Shown piece by piece: positions 34,030 through 42,078 of a DNA stretch of 64,000 bases. The stretch is taken from assembly GCA_027483465.1 (NCBI GenBank), contig JAIXUQ010000084.1, positions 1-64,000 of the forward strand, written 5' to 3'. The notes below the pieces were generated by a model that did no database searches, was not told the DNA's origin, and worked only from the letters and a program-made list of their open reading frames with translations. This DNA comes from Sphingomonadales bacterium. Lineage in GTDB: Bacteria; Pseudomonadota; Alphaproteobacteria; Sphingomonadales; Sphingomonadaceae. Within the stretch, counting starts at the first letter, position 1, and each line of letters starts with the position of its first letter. Position numbers and translations under genes: made by a program.

Positions 34030-34661
34030 TGTGGACGCGTGACAGCCAAGCTGCCCGTGCCGCGCAGGAATTGCAGGACGGGTTTTATGTGAACCTGGGG
34101 ATCGGCATGCCCACCCTGGTGGCCAATTTCATCCCCGAAGGCGTGGATGTGACGCTGCAAAGCGAAAACGGCATGCTGGGCATGGGGCCGTTCCCGTTCG
34201 CGGGCGAAGAAGACCCGGATCTGATCAACGCCGGCAAGCAGACCATCACCGAACTTGACCGCACCAGCTATTTCAGCAGCGCCGACAGTTTCGCCATGAT
34301 CCGCGGCGGCCATGTGGACCTTTCGATCCTGGGCGCCATGGAAGTGGCCGACAATGGCGACATCGCCAACTGGATGATCCCCGGCAAGATGGTGAAGGGC
34401 ATGGGCGGCGCCATGGACCTGGTGGCCGGCGTGAAGAAGATCATCGTGTTGATGGAGCACAATGCCAAGGACGGATCGGCCAAGTTCAAGCGCGCCTGCA
34501 CCCTGCCGCTCACCGGCAGGCAAGTGGTGGACATGGTGATTTCCGATCTGGCGGTGCTGGCGCGGCCGGCCAAGGGCGCGCCGTTCAAGCTGATCGAACT
34601 GGCGCCAGGCGTTGATCTGGAAACGCTGAAGGCCCGCACCGAAGGCCATTTCGAGGTCTGA
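34029..34661 (+). CDS. scoB: Succinyl-CoA:3-ketoacid CoA-transferase subunit B
   Basis: The 210-residue B subunit carries the catalytic Glu in LQSENGMLGMGPFP, which forms the covalent Glu-CoA thioester. Other landmarks are VNLGIGMPTLVANFI, DRTSYFSSADSFAMIRGGHVDLSILGAMEV and WMIPGKMVKGMGGAMDLV, all as in ScoB/AtoA. The ATG overlaps the scoA stop by one base. The pair allows growth on acetoacetate or ketone-like intermediates from acyl-CoA breakdown. Confidence 0.94.
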   Translation: MWTRDSQAARAAQELQDGFYVNLGIGMPTLVANFIPEGVDVTLQSENGMLGMGPFPFAGEEDPDLINAGKQTITELDRTSYFSSADSFAMIRGGHVDLSILGAMEVADNGDIANWMIPGKMVKGMGGAMDLVAGVKKIIVLMEHNAKDGSAKFKRACTLPLTGRQVVDMVISDLAVLARPAKGAPFKLIELAPGVDLETLKARTEGHFEV

Positions 34662-34722
34662 AACCCGCCAGACCGGGCGGGGTGAGCGGGATTAGGCCGG
34701 GCTTCCGGACAAGGAGCCCCGC

Positions 34723-35184
34723 ATGACCGATTTCCGCGCCATCGGCATGGATGCCGCCACCGCCGCCCGCCTGCGCACCGCCGGCCTTGATGATGCCGGC
34801 AACGCGGTTGTGGCGCGCGACAGCGGCGGGCCGTGCCGCTTCACCCTGAGCGATCATCCAGCCGGCAGCGCCATGCGCCTGCTCAGCTGGGCCGTGCCGC
34901 GCCCGGCCGGCGTCTATGCACTGGCCTCGCCGATCTTCCTGTCGGCAACGGGCGGTGCGGCCTGGGATGCGCCCGGCGTGGTGCCGCCGGTGGTGGCGGC
35001 GCGGCAGGTGGCGCTCAGGGCCTATGATGCCGCTGGCATGATGGTCTATGCGGCCAACCGGCTGGTGCTGGATGGCGGCCATGGCGATGTGATCAGGTCA
35101 TTGCTTGACCAGCACGAGGTGGCGTTCCTGAATTGCCACACCGCGCTGGCCGGCTGCTATCTCTGCCGGTTCGAACGGGTGTGA
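34723..35184 (+). CDS. DUF1203 domain-containing protein
   Basis: A 153-residue soluble protein that fits the DUF1203 family: MTDFRAIGMDAATAARLR, PCRFTLSDHPAGSAMRLLSW, GVYALASPIFLSA and a C-terminal NCHTALAGCYLCRFERV containing the family's conserved Cys/His residues. Function is unknown. A purine-rich AAGGAG precedes the ATG by five bases. It follows scoB by 61 bases and may be co-transcribed, with no clear metabolic link. Confidence 0.82.
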   Translation: MTDFRAIGMDAATAARLRTAGLDDAGNAVVARDSGGPCRFTLSDHPAGSAMRLLSWAVPRPAGVYALASPIFLSATGGAAWDAPGVVPPVVAARQVALRAYDAAGMMVYAANRLVLDGGHGDVIRSLLDQHEVAFLNCHTALAGCYLCRFERV

Positions 35185-35237
35185 CAATGGGGCCGGCAGA
35201 CTGGCTGCCGGCCCGATGCCCTGGCCTGTTCGCCGGA

Positions 35238-35843
35238 TCAGAAGCGGAAGTTGATGCCGGTCATCACCGCGTGGCGGTGATAGTTCAGCGTGGACGGCCC
35301 GCCCGTGCCGGGCAGCGTATCGTTGCCATAATCGGCATAATTATACTCCAGCCGGGCCGAGATGTTGCTGCCCAGCTTGTGCTCATAGCCAACGCCCAGC
35401 AGATAGCCGTCGCGGTTTTCGGACGGGCCGGTGGGGTTGCTGATGCTGTAGCGCGCATTGGAATAGCCGCCGCGGGCATAGACAAGGCCATTGGGCGCGA
35501 TCACCCAGCCGGCGCGGCCGGTCACATTGATGGTGCGGCCCTGCTCAACGTCAAAGCCCGCGAAGCGCGTCTGCCCGGTGCGGCCGGTGATCGACGTTTC
35601 CAGGCCCAGCACGGCCGAACCGATCTGGAAATCATAGCCGATCTGGCCGCCATAGGCGAAGCCGTCGCTGCTGGCGCGCACCGTCGCCGGCGGCACCGTG
35701 CTGGTGGTGAGCGACTGGCGATCCTGCTGCCAGCCGAACTGGCCGCCGATGAACGGGCCCTGGAAAGGCTTGTCCCCGTCAGCCGCCAGCGCGGGCGAGG
35801 CAAAGGCGGCGGCGGCAACAGCGGCAAGGATGAGACGTGACAT
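35238..35843 (-). CDS. Outer-membrane beta-barrel protein (OmpA-like/porin family)
   Basis: A 201-residue precursor with signal peptide MSRLILAAVAAAAFASPALA, followed by alternating hydrophobic strands: FIGGQFGWQQD, GFAYGGQIGYDFQIGSAVLGLETSI, INVTGRAGWVIAPNGLVYARGGYS and SNISARLEYNYADYG, ending in HAVMTGINFRF. The terminal Phe fits the BAM recognition signal for barrel insertion. This is the opacity/Omp25-type eight-stranded barrel. Start ATG 35843 exposes the signal; the longer track ORF is not needed. It diverges from the DUF2975 gene. Confidence 0.9.
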   Translation of the reverse strand: MSRLILAAVAAAAFASPALAADGDKPFQGPFIGGQFGWQQDRQSLTTSTVPPATVRASSDGFAYGGQIGYDFQIGSAVLGLETSITGRTGQTRFAGFDVEQGRTINVTGRAGWVIAPNGLVYARGGYSNARYSISNPTGPSENRDGYLLGVGYEHKLGSNISARLEYNYADYGNDTLPGTGGPSTLNYHRHAVMTGINFRF

Positions 35844-35993
35844 GGATTTTGATCCTTCTTGTTGGGCCGGCGATGGGGGTGCCGGCTGCCCTGCTTGTGG
35901 CGCAGCCGCACTGGCCGGGTGATGAACGGATTTGGGCAAACCGTTGATATCCTGCCCTTTTTCGTTCAGCCGCGCTTCAGCTTCCCCGAGTGC

Positions 35994-36031
35994 TTGACGT
36001 AAAGAGCAAATCTTTTTATGTTTCACGTAAA
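35994..36031 (+). promoter_or_regulatory. Sigma-70-type promoter with overlapping operator for the DUF2975/xre pair
   Basis: TTGACG (35994-35999), a 17-base spacer and TATGTT (36017-36022) form a near-consensus housekeeping promoter. TTTATGT-TTC-ACGTAAA (36015-36031) is an inverted repeat with one mismatch that covers the -10 box, and ACGTAAA also occurs at the -35 end. Occupancy would block the promoter, and the Xre protein encoded two genes downstream is the natural candidate. Confidence 0.65.
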
Positions 36032-36052
36032 GTTCATTACGGGAGAAATCAT

Positions 36053-36541
36053 GTGACCGCCACCGCTTCCAACCCCCGCCACCTGCGTGAGGATTTCGCC
36101 AGCCTGGCCCGGTTCCTGAAATTGCTGTTTGGCTTTGCCGCCCTGTCGCTGTTTGCCGAAGCCTATGTGCCGATGAAGCACATGGCGGCCGGGCTGGTTG
36201 ATGGCGTGCAAGGGGACTGGATGGCGGCTTCCGAGCGGCTCATCGCACTGGTCCCGGCTGCCCTCCTGCTGGGCGCCCTGTGGCAGGGATTGCAGCTGTT
36301 CAGCCATCTTGAACAGGGGCCGCTGCTCTCGCCGCCCACCGGCCGCCTGGTGAAACGCGCGGGTGAATGGATGGTCGCGGCGGCCGTGGCGGGTGTGGCG
36401 ATCGGCGAGATCCAGAATGGCGCCGCCCATGGTCTGGCGCTGCTGGTCGGCCTGGCCGCCGTTGGGCTTGCCCTGCGCAGTCTGGCCGGCGTGCTGGACC
36501 ATGCCGCCGCCCTTCAAGCCGATCTCGATCAGATCGTCTGA
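36053..36541 (+). CDS. DUF2975-like membrane protein
   Basis: A 162-residue membrane protein with four hydrophobic segments (KLLFGFAALSLFAEAYV, LIALVPAALLLGALWQGLQLF, WMVAAAVAGVAIGEIQNG, LALLVGLAAVGLALRSLAGVL). The arrangement with a small Xre regulator gene immediately downstream is characteristic of DUF2975/YozG pairs. The start is GTG 36053, preceded by GGGAGAA; the ATG two bases earlier hits a stop at once. Function is unknown; such pairs are thought to be autoregulated membrane modules. Confidence 0.75.
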   Translation: MTATASNPRHLREDFASLARFLKLLFGFAALSLFAEAYVPMKHMAAGLVDGVQGDWMAASERLIALVPAALLLGALWQGLQLFSHLEQGPLLSPPTGRLVKRAGEWMVAAAVAGVAIGEIQNGAAHGLALLVGLAAVGLALRSLAGVLDHAAALQADLDQIV

Positions 36542-36544
36542 ACC

Positions 36545-36769
36545 ATGGCGATCATCGTCACCCTCGACATCATGCTCGCCCGCCGCAAGCTGAAGGCGCG
36601 CGATGTCGCCGCCGCCATCGGCATCGCCGAAACCAACCTGTCGCTGCTGAAATCCGGCAAGGTGAAGGGCGTGCGCTTCGATACGCTGGCCAGATTGTGC
36701 CGTGTGCTTGATTGCCAGCCCGGCGATCTGCTCAGCTTCGATGCCAGCGCACCGGACGAGACGGATTAG
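36545..36769 (+). CDS. Xre/Cro-type small regulator (YozG-like)
   Basis: A 74-residue helix-turn-helix protein: VTLDIMLARRKLKARDVAAAIGIAETNLSLLKSGKVKGVRFDTLARLCRVLDCQPGDLLSF, the full Cro/C1 fold and the hallmark of the YozG group. It starts four bases after the DUF2975 stop, so the two are coupled. The palindrome over the upstream promoter suggests that this protein represses its own operon. Signals controlling it are unknown. Confidence 0.88.
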   Translation: MAIIVTLDIMLARRKLKARDVAAAIGIAETNLSLLKSGKVKGVRFDTLARLCRVLDCQPGDLLSFDASAPDETD

Positions 36770-36776
36770 CGGACTC

Positions 36777-36832
36777 CAGGCCCCTCCGCCTCGCTGCGCT
36801 CGGCACCTCCCCATCCTTCGGCTGGGGAGGAC
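36777..36832. repeat. Hairpin repeat, copy 2 (CCTCCCCA-TGGGGAGG variant)
   Basis: CCCCTCCGCCTCGCTGCGC precedes CCTCCCCA-tccttcggc-TGGGGAGG, an 8-bp stem topped by a CC-TTC-GG cap. It is the same family as the repeats at 9484, 53033 and 56027, in opposite order relative to the first. It lies between the xre gene and the convergent asd gene and probably ends both transcripts. Confidence 0.75.
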
Positions 36833-36836
36833 CGAT

Positions 36837-37877
36837 TCAGCCTTTTTTCAGGTGGCGACGGCCCAGCAGTTCGGCGATCTGCACGGCGTTCAGCGCGGCG
36901 CCCTTGCGCAGATTGTCCGAAACGCACCACAGGGCGAGGCCGTTTTCCACCGTCGGGTCCTTGCGCACGCGGGACACGAAGGTGGCATAATCGCCCACAC
37001 ATTCCACCGGGGTGACGTAGCCACCGTCCTCGCGCTTGTCGATCAGCATGACGCCGGGGGCTTCCCGCAGCAGGCCCTGCGCCTTGGCCACGCTGATCGG
37101 CATTTCGAATTCGACGTTGATGGCCTCCGAATGGCCGACAAACACCGGCACGCGCACGCAGGTCGCCGTCACCTCGATCTCGGGATCGAGGATCTTGCGG
37201 GTCTCCGCGGTCATCTTCCACTCTTCCTTGGTGTATCCGTCCATGCCGCTGTCGGCGCCCATGAAGCTGTCGATGTGCGGGATCACGTTGAAGGCGATGC
37301 GCTTGGTGAACTTGGTCTGTTCGGGCTCGTCGCCCACGAAGATGGCGCGGGTCTGGTTGAACAGCTCGTCCATGCCGGCCTTGCCGGCGCCCGACACTGA
37401 TTGATAGGTGCTCACCACCACGCGCTTGATGATGGCGGCATCGTGCAGCGGCTTCAGCGCCACCACCATCTGGGCAGTGGAGCAATTGGGATTGGCGATG
37501 ATGTTGCGCTTCTTATAACCGTCGATGGCGTCCGGGTTCACCTCCGGCACGATCAGCGGCACATCGGGCTCCATGCGGTAGAGCGACGAGTTGTCGATCA
37601 CCACGCAGCCCTGCGATGCGGCCCTGGGCGCATGGATTTTCGTGGGGCCGGAACCGGCGGCGAACAGGGCGATATCCCAGCCGGTGAAATCGAAATGCTC
37701 GATATTCTGCACCTTGAGCGTGCGGCCATCCTCACCGAAATCGATGATGTCGCCGGTGGAACGCGGGCTCGCCACCGCGGCAATCTCGGCCAGCGGGAAC
37801 TGGCGTTCCGCCAGGATATTCAGCATTTCGCGCCCGACATTGCCGGTGGCGCCAACGACAACAACCTTGTAGCCCAT
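36837..37877 (-). CDS. asd: Aspartate-semialdehyde dehydrogenase
   Basis: Asd reduces aspartyl phosphate to aspartate semialdehyde, feeding lysine/diaminopimelate, threonine and methionine. The 346-residue cytosolic enzyme has VVGATGNVGREML (NADP loop), SGPTKIHAPRAASQGCVVIDNSS, the catalytic Cys in NPNCSTAQ, and SVSGAGKAGMDEL and HIDSFM later on. The His/Arg substrate-binding region RVPVFVGHSEAINVEF is intact. It is a single-gene unit that converges on the hairpin repeat behind the xre gene. Confidence 0.96.
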   Translation of the reverse strand: MGYKVVVVGATGNVGREMLNILAERQFPLAEIAAVASPRSTGDIIDFGEDGRTLKVQNIEHFDFTGWDIALFAAGSGPTKIHAPRAASQGCVVIDNSSLYRMEPDVPLIVPEVNPDAIDGYKKRNIIANPNCSTAQMVVALKPLHDAAIIKRVVVSTYQSVSGAGKAGMDELFNQTRAIFVGDEPEQTKFTKRIAFNVIPHIDSFMGADSGMDGYTKEEWKMTAETRKILDPEIEVTATCVRVPVFVGHSEAINVEFEMPISVAKAQGLLREAPGVMLIDKREDGGYVTPVECVGDYATFVSRVRKDPTVENGLALWCVSDNLRKGAALNAVQIAELLGRRHLKKG

Positions 37878-37971
37878 GTTCCACTCCTTGGGCTGCGGCT
37901 GTTAGCGCATCGGGGCGCAGAGTCAAAATGGGCTTTTGGCCAGACAGGCGCTGCGCCGGGCGGCGGCGGAT

Positions 37972-38397
37972 TCAGGCCGGTGGCAGGAACGGGTTGAGCA
38001 GCGCCACACCCATCGCGGCAAAATCGGCGGTGTTGCGGGTCACCACGGTCAGGCCGGCATCCAGCGCGGTGGCGGCAATCCAGGCATCACGCTCCGACTT
38101 GGGATCGGGAATATGCAGCCCGGCACAGCGCAGCGCCACGGCGCGGTTCAGCGGCAGGGTGCGCCGTTCCCAGCATGGCAGCACCCGGGTGGCAAACCAC
38201 GCCCGCAGCCCGGCCCCCTGCACCGGATCGCGGCGCTCCATCTGCTGCACGCCGCGTTCCAGTTCAAACAGGCTCATCACCGAGATGCTGGTGGTTGCCA
38301 CATCCACCCCGGCCAGCCAGCGCGCGGCATGGGGATCGATCCGGCTGGTCCCCAACTTGCGCGATTCGGAAATGATGTTGGTATCGAGCAGGAACAT
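37972..38397 (-). CDS. vapC: VapC/FitB-type PIN-domain toxin
   Basis: The 141-residue ribonuclease toxin has MFLLDTNIISE (first catalytic Asp), SVMSLFELERGV (Glu), DAWIAATALDAGLTVVTRNTADF (third and fourth acidic positions) and a short tail. The acidic residues that bind the metal are all present. The antitoxin gene overlaps its start by TGATG, so they are translated together. The FitB subgroup is suggested by LLDTN.ISE at the N-terminus. Confidence 0.92.
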   Translation of the reverse strand: MFLLDTNIISESRKLGTSRIDPHAARWLAGVDVATTSISVMSLFELERGVQQMERRDPVQGAGLRAWFATRVLPCWERRTLPLNRAVALRCAGLHIPDPKSERDAWIAATALDAGLTVVTRNTADFAAMGVALLNPFLPPA

Positions 38398-38642
38398 CAG
38401 TCGCCCAGATCGGGCACCGGCGATTGCAGCCCAGATCGCGGCGGTTCCCACGCGAAATCCAGCGGCGTTGCCGGCGCCAGCGCAGCGGCCAGCGTCTGAT
38501 GCCCGGCGGCCAGTTGTTCCAGCGCGTCCTCGATCACCTCGGCCTGGCTGCGGCCGCCAGCCGTGAGCCGCGCCAGCAAGGCGGCAGCGCGGGCCGACCG
38601 GATGGTGATCGGCGGTTGATGGCGGCGGGCAATACCAGACAT
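38397..38642 (-). CDS. vapB: VapB/PSK-type antitoxin
   Basis: The 81-residue protein starts MSGIARRHQPPITIRSARAAALLARLTAGGRSQAEVIEDALEQLAAG, a ribbon-helix-helix-type DNA-binding start of the Phd/VapB/PSK classes. The acidic C-terminal tail (LDFAWEPP..SPVPDLGD) would neutralise the PIN toxin. It precedes vapC with a one-base overlap. Tandem palindromes directly upstream fit autoregulation. The start at 38642 is the first sensible ATG, since residues before it in the track are the palindromes themselves. Confidence 0.82.
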   Translation of the reverse strand: MSGIARRHQPPITIRSARAAALLARLTAGGRSQAEVIEDALEQLAAGHQTLAAALAPATPLDFAWEPPRSGLQSPVPDLGD

Positions 38643-38660
38643 GCCAGCCAGCATATCATC

Positions 38661-38687
38661 GTGCATGCACGCGTGCAAGCACGTGCA
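38661..38687. promoter_or_regulatory. Tandem palindromes upstream of vapBC
   Basis: GTGCATGCAC (38661-38670), TGCACGCGTGCA (38666-38677) and GCACGTGC (38679-38686) are perfect palindromes in a 27-base row, with GTGCA repeated at 10-12-base spacing, roughly one helical turn. They sit 19 bases upstream of vapB and probably bind the VapBC complex. Confidence 0.68.
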
Positions 38688-38688
38688 G

Positions 38689-39903
38689 TCAACGCCGGCG
38701 GGACAGGATTGCCGTCACCGCCAGATCGGCGGTGACATTGCCCAGGGTGCGGAACACGTCGGGCACCAGCTCCACCGCCAGCAGCACCGGCAGCACGGCG
38801 ATGGGCACGCCCATGGCGTTGGCGATCGGCACGCAGGCCGCCAGGAAGGTGATGGAGCCGGGCAGGCCGCCGGTGGAGACGGCCGCCACCAGCGCCGCCA
38901 GCAGCGCGCCCAGATAGGCCAGCGCCGAATGCTCCATGCCATAAAGATGGCCGCAATAGAGCACGACCGCGACATTGGCGCAGGGGCTGGTGATGCGGAA
39001 GATGCTCACCGCCAATGGCAACACCACCTGGGCGGTGGCGCGCGGCAGGCCGAGCCGCTCCGCCCCATCGAAGATGGCCGGCAGCGAGGCGATGCTGGAC
39101 TGGGTGGAGACCGCCACCGTCTGCGCCGGCAGCACGGCGCGGGCAAAGGCCAGCGGCCCGACCCGGCCGAGCAGCACGGCGAGCGGATAGACAAGGATGA
39201 TGAGGCCGACCTGCACCGCCACCAGCACGGCGATATAATGGCCGAGCAGGCCAAAGGCGCCCAGCCCGGCCTTGATCCCCACGCTCACCGCCAGCGCAAA
39301 CACGCCCACCGGCGCGATCAGGAAAATCCAGCCGACCAGCACCAGCATGGCATCCTTCACCGCATCGAACAGGCTGACCAGCTGGCGGCGGCGGTCATCA
39401 TCCAGCCGGCTGGCGGCCAGCGCAAACAGGCTGATGAAGGTGACAACCGGCAGCATGTCGCCCTTGGCAAGCGATTCGAAGATATTGGCCGGCACCAGGC
39501 TGAGCAGCCACTTGCCGATGTCCACCTTGATCTCCCCCACCGGCTGGGCGCCGGCGCTGGTGGCGACGATGGCGGCGGCCGCCGCCGGCGGCGCCGGCCA
39601 CCAATCGAGCAGCAGCGGCACGAACAGCATCGACCAGCCGGCCGAAAACACCAGCAGCAGGAAGAAGGCCAGCAGCGCCCGGCCGGCGGTGCGGCCGCCG
39701 CCGGCCTGGCCCACCGATTGCGCGATCCCGCTGAACAACAGGCCGGCGATCAGCGGAATGATCGTCATCTGCAGGCCCTGCAGCCACAGATTGCCGATGG
39801 CATCGCTCACCGGCAGCAGCGGCTTGCCCATGCCGGCCGGCAACAGCGCGCCGGCCGCCAGCCCGGCGATCAGCGCCAGAAAAATCCGCAGCGTCAGGCT
39901 CAT
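38689..39903 (-). CDS. Dicarboxylate/amino acid:cation symporter (DAACS family)
   Basis: A 404-residue inner-membrane carrier with about eight hydrophobic segments. TVAVSTQSSIASLPAIFDGAE holds the Ser-rich hairpin loop, and ITSPCANVAVVLYCGHLYG and LPGSITFLAACVPIANAMGVP form the substrate and cation-coupling regions. Members take up glutamate, aspartate or C4-dicarboxylates with Na+ or H+. It overlaps the DUF502 gene by ATGA and may share the leucine transcript, although a functional link is not obvious. Confidence 0.9.
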   Translation of the reverse strand: MSLTLRIFLALIAGLAAGALLPAGMGKPLLPVSDAIGNLWLQGLQMTIIPLIAGLLFSGIAQSVGQAGGGRTAGRALLAFFLLLVFSAGWSMLFVPLLLDWWPAPPAAAAAIVATSAGAQPVGEIKVDIGKWLLSLVPANIFESLAKGDMLPVVTFISLFALAASRLDDDRRRQLVSLFDAVKDAMLVLVGWIFLIAPVGVFALAVSVGIKAGLGAFGLLGHYIAVLVAVQVGLIILVYPLAVLLGRVGPLAFARAVLPAQTVAVSTQSSIASLPAIFDGAERLGLPRATAQVVLPLAVSIFRITSPCANVAVVLYCGHLYGMEHSALAYLGALLAALVAAVSTGGLPGSITFLAACVPIANAMGVPIAVLPVLLAVELVPDVFRTLGNVTADLAVTAILSRRR

Positions 39904-40529
39904 TTCTCGGCCTCCGGCCCGGTCAGCGTGCCCATGGTGACATAGAGCTTGGCCAGATCATCCACCCCCATGCCGGGCACCGGCTTCACCCGGCTGGCCT
40001 CAACGAACAACATGCCGCCGCCCACCGGCACCGGCGCGGTGGGGATGAGGATGAGATAGCGCGGGCCCTGGCCGAAATCATGCAATCGGGGGCTGGTGAG
40101 CAGGGCCAGCGCCTCGACATGATCGCCGAAGCTGACCGAAACGACCGACATGCCGCTCATCTCGCCACCGGGGCTGGTGCCCATCATGCGCACGAATTGC
40201 GCCAGCGGGCGATAGAGCGCGCCCAGGCCGGGAATGCGGCTGATCAGGCCATCCAGCCCGCCTTCCAGTTGCGGGCGGAACCGTGTCTGCACCATCAGCC
40301 CCACCACCCACACCAGCAGCGCCGCCATGCCCAGCCCGGCCCAGAAGGCGGCCAGCGGCGAGGGCGTGAAGAACATGCCGGCGCGGCCCAGCAACTGGCC
40401 CAGCGGCGTTTCCGGCCCCAGCGCGGCGATCAGATAGCCCGACAGCCAGTTGAGGATGATGATGGTGACCAGCACGGGCGCCAGAAACAGCAGCCCGGTG
40501 GCAAAGGGGGTGAGGATGCGCCTGATCAA
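39900..40529 (-). CDS. DUF502 domain-containing membrane protein
   Basis: A 209-residue protein with two N-terminal membrane helices ([26 protein letters not shown] and [22 protein letters not shown]), then the DUF502 block: [50 protein letters not shown] and the terminal [13 protein letters not shown]. Function is unknown. It overlaps leuB upstream and the carrier gene downstream by four bases each, so all three are translationally coupled. Confidence 0.9.
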   Translation of the reverse strand: MIRRILTPFATGLLFLAPVLVTIIILNWLSGYLIAALGPETPLGQLLGRAGMFFTPSPLAAFWAGLGMAALLVWVVGLMVQTRFRPQLEGGLDGLISRIPGLGALYRPLAQFVRMMGTSPGGEMSGMSVVSVSFGDHVEALALLTSPRLHDFGQGPRYLILIPTAPVPVGGGMLFVEASRVKPVPGMGVDDLAKLYVTMGTLTGPEAEK

Positions 40530-41590
40530 AGCCCGGCCAGGATCGCGTCACCCATGGCCGCCGTGGTCATGGTGCCACCCAGATCCGGCGTGCGCGCCCC
40601 CTTGTCGAGCGCGGCTTCAACCGCGGCCTCCACCCGGCTGGCCAGTTCGGCGGCGCCCAGGCTGTAGCGCAGCGCCATGGCGAGGCTGAGCACCGCGGCG
40701 CACGGATTGGCCACCCCGCGCCCGGCGATATCGGGGGCCGAACCATGGATCGGCTCATAGAGGCCGGGCGTGCCGGGATCGCCGATCGCCGCCGAGGGCA
40801 GCATGCCCAGTGATCCGGTGAGCATGCCGGCTTCATCGGAGAGGATGTCGCCGAACAGATTGTCGGTGAGGATCACATCGAACTGCTTGGGATTCTTCAC
40901 CAGCTGCATGGCCATATTGTCGGCCAGCATGTGGCTGAGCTTGATGTCGGGATATTCGGCGTCGCGCAGCGCCTGCACATCCTCCCGCCACATCAGACCG
41001 GCTTCCATCACATTGCCCTTTTCCGCCGAGCAGACTGCACCGGTGCGGCCGCGCGCCAGTTCGAAGGCAACGCGGGCGACCCGCTGGATCTCGCTGGTGG
41101 TGTAGACATGGGTGTTCACCCCGCGGCGCTGGCCATCGGGGAGGGTTTCGACGCCGCGCGGGCTGCCGAAATAGACCCCGCCGGTCAGCTCGCGCACGAA
41201 CAGCAGATCAAGCCCGTCTACAAAGACGCGTTTCAGGCTGGAGGCATCGGCCAGCGCCGAGAAACAGCGCGCCGGGCGCAGATTGGCATAGACATTCATG
41301 CCGGCGCGCAAGGCGAGCAGGCCGGCCTCGGGCCGCTTGTCATAGGGTTGGCCGGCCCATTGCGGCCCGCCCACCGCGCCCATCAGCACGGCATCGGCGC
41401 CCTTGGCCTGCGCCAGCACCTCAGGGGTGAGCGGCAGGCCGGTGGCATCGATGCTGGCGCCGCCGAACAGCGCCTCCTCCACCTTGAGCGCGAGGCCCTG
41501 GCTGATCAGCCGCCCGGCCACACGGCGGGCAACGGCGGAAACTTCAGGCCCGATGCCATCCCCGGGCAGCAGCAACAGTGTCTTGGTCAT
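40526..41590 (-). CDS. leuB: 3-isopropylmalate dehydrogenase
   Basis: LeuB performs NAD-dependent oxidation and decarboxylation of 3-isopropylmalate in leucine synthesis. The 354-residue protein has [47 protein letters not shown], the catalytic Lys region ([12 protein letters not shown]), the metal Asp region ([20 protein letters not shown]) and [18 protein letters not shown]. All positions are intact. leuD is upstream with an urcA gene between; leuC is not in the window. Confidence 0.96.
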   Translation of the reverse strand: MTKTLLLLPGDGIGPEVSAVARRVAGRLISQGLALKVEEALFGGASIDATGLPLTPEVLAQAKGADAVLMGAVGGPQWAGQPYDKRPEAGLLALRAGMNVYANLRPARCFSALADASSLKRVFVDGLDLLFVRELTGGVYFGSPRGVETLPDGQRRGVNTHVYTTSEIQRVARVAFELARGRTGAVCSAEKGNVMEAGLMWREDVQALRDAEYPDIKLSHMLADNMAMQLVKNPKQFDVILTDNLFGDILSDEAGMLTGSLGMLPSAAIGDPGTPGLYEPIHGSAPDIAGRGVANPCAAVLSLAMALRYSLGAAELASRVEAAVEAALDKGARTPDLGGTMTTAAMGDAILAGL

Positions 41591-41644
41591 GCTGGCAGGC
41601 CTTAGCCAGATTGCGCGGCCGTGCCAACATGGCCAAATGCGCCA

Positions 41645-41935
41645 TCAATCGGCCATGGTGGCCGGGCGCAGTTCGCGGGCGCGGGCCAGGGCGCTGGCGC
41701 GGCAGCGATCGACCAGCCGCGATTCGCTCAGATCACGCAGGCTGGTGAAGCTGCACACCTGCGTGGCGGCGCGGCGCAGGCGATCATCCAGCCGGCGCTG
41801 ATCGCCGGGCAGGGCCAGATCAAGATCGGCCACCACGACCTGGACGCTGGGCCCGGCGGCAACGGTGATCGTGTCAGTGGATGCAGCGGCGGCCGGCGCG
41901 GCGATCACCAGCGCGGCAAACAGGATATGGCGCAT
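41645..41935 (-). CDS. UrcA family secreted protein inside the leu gene block
   Basis: The 96-residue precursor has a signal peptide (MRHILFAALVIAAPAAAAS), then VVVADLDLALPGDQRRLDDRLRRAATQVC, SRLVDRCRASALARA, matching the UrcA layout with two Cys. It is shorter and diverged from the UrcA protein at 14216. ATG 41935 is chosen because it exposes the signal; the 87 upstream residues in the track are a shadow of leuD-side DNA. It lies between leuB and leuD, an unexpected place for a secreted protein, and is preceded by an 18-bp palindrome. Confidence 0.75.
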   Translation of the reverse strand: MRHILFAALVIAAPAAAASTDTITVAAGPSVQVVVADLDLALPGDQRRLDDRLRRAATQVCSFTSLRDLSESRLVDRCRASALARARELRPATMAD

Positions 41936-42039
41936 TGCTCTCTCCCCGGCCGGCGGCGGCGCGATGCGCGGCCACGTGCGGCCCGGCCATCGCCAGATGC
42001 GACAGCCTGACGCAGCATGCGCCTGTTTGGTGCGGCTGT

Positions 42040-42057
42040 CTACGTCAAATGACGTAG
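42040..42057. promoter_or_regulatory. 18-bp palindrome upstream of urcA in the leu block
   Basis: CTACGTCA-aa-TGACGTAG is a perfect 8-bp inverted repeat, 105 bases upstream of the urcA ATG and 22 bases after the end of leuD. It could bind a dimeric regulator controlling urcA-leuB separately from leuD. The regulator cannot be named from sequence. Confidence 0.6.
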
Positions 42058-42078
42058 GCCGGATTGAGCGGCCACGGT

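Noticed and set aside
35160-35184. GGTTCGAAC resembling a tRNA T-arm
   Set aside because: It is the coding sequence for the RFERV end of the DUF1203 protein and has no acceptor, D or anticodon arm around it; no tRNA was found anywhere in the window.
36766-37485. A 239-residue minus-strand ORF overlapping asd
   Set aside because: Same strand but different frame from asd, which has the full catalytic motifs; this frame has none.
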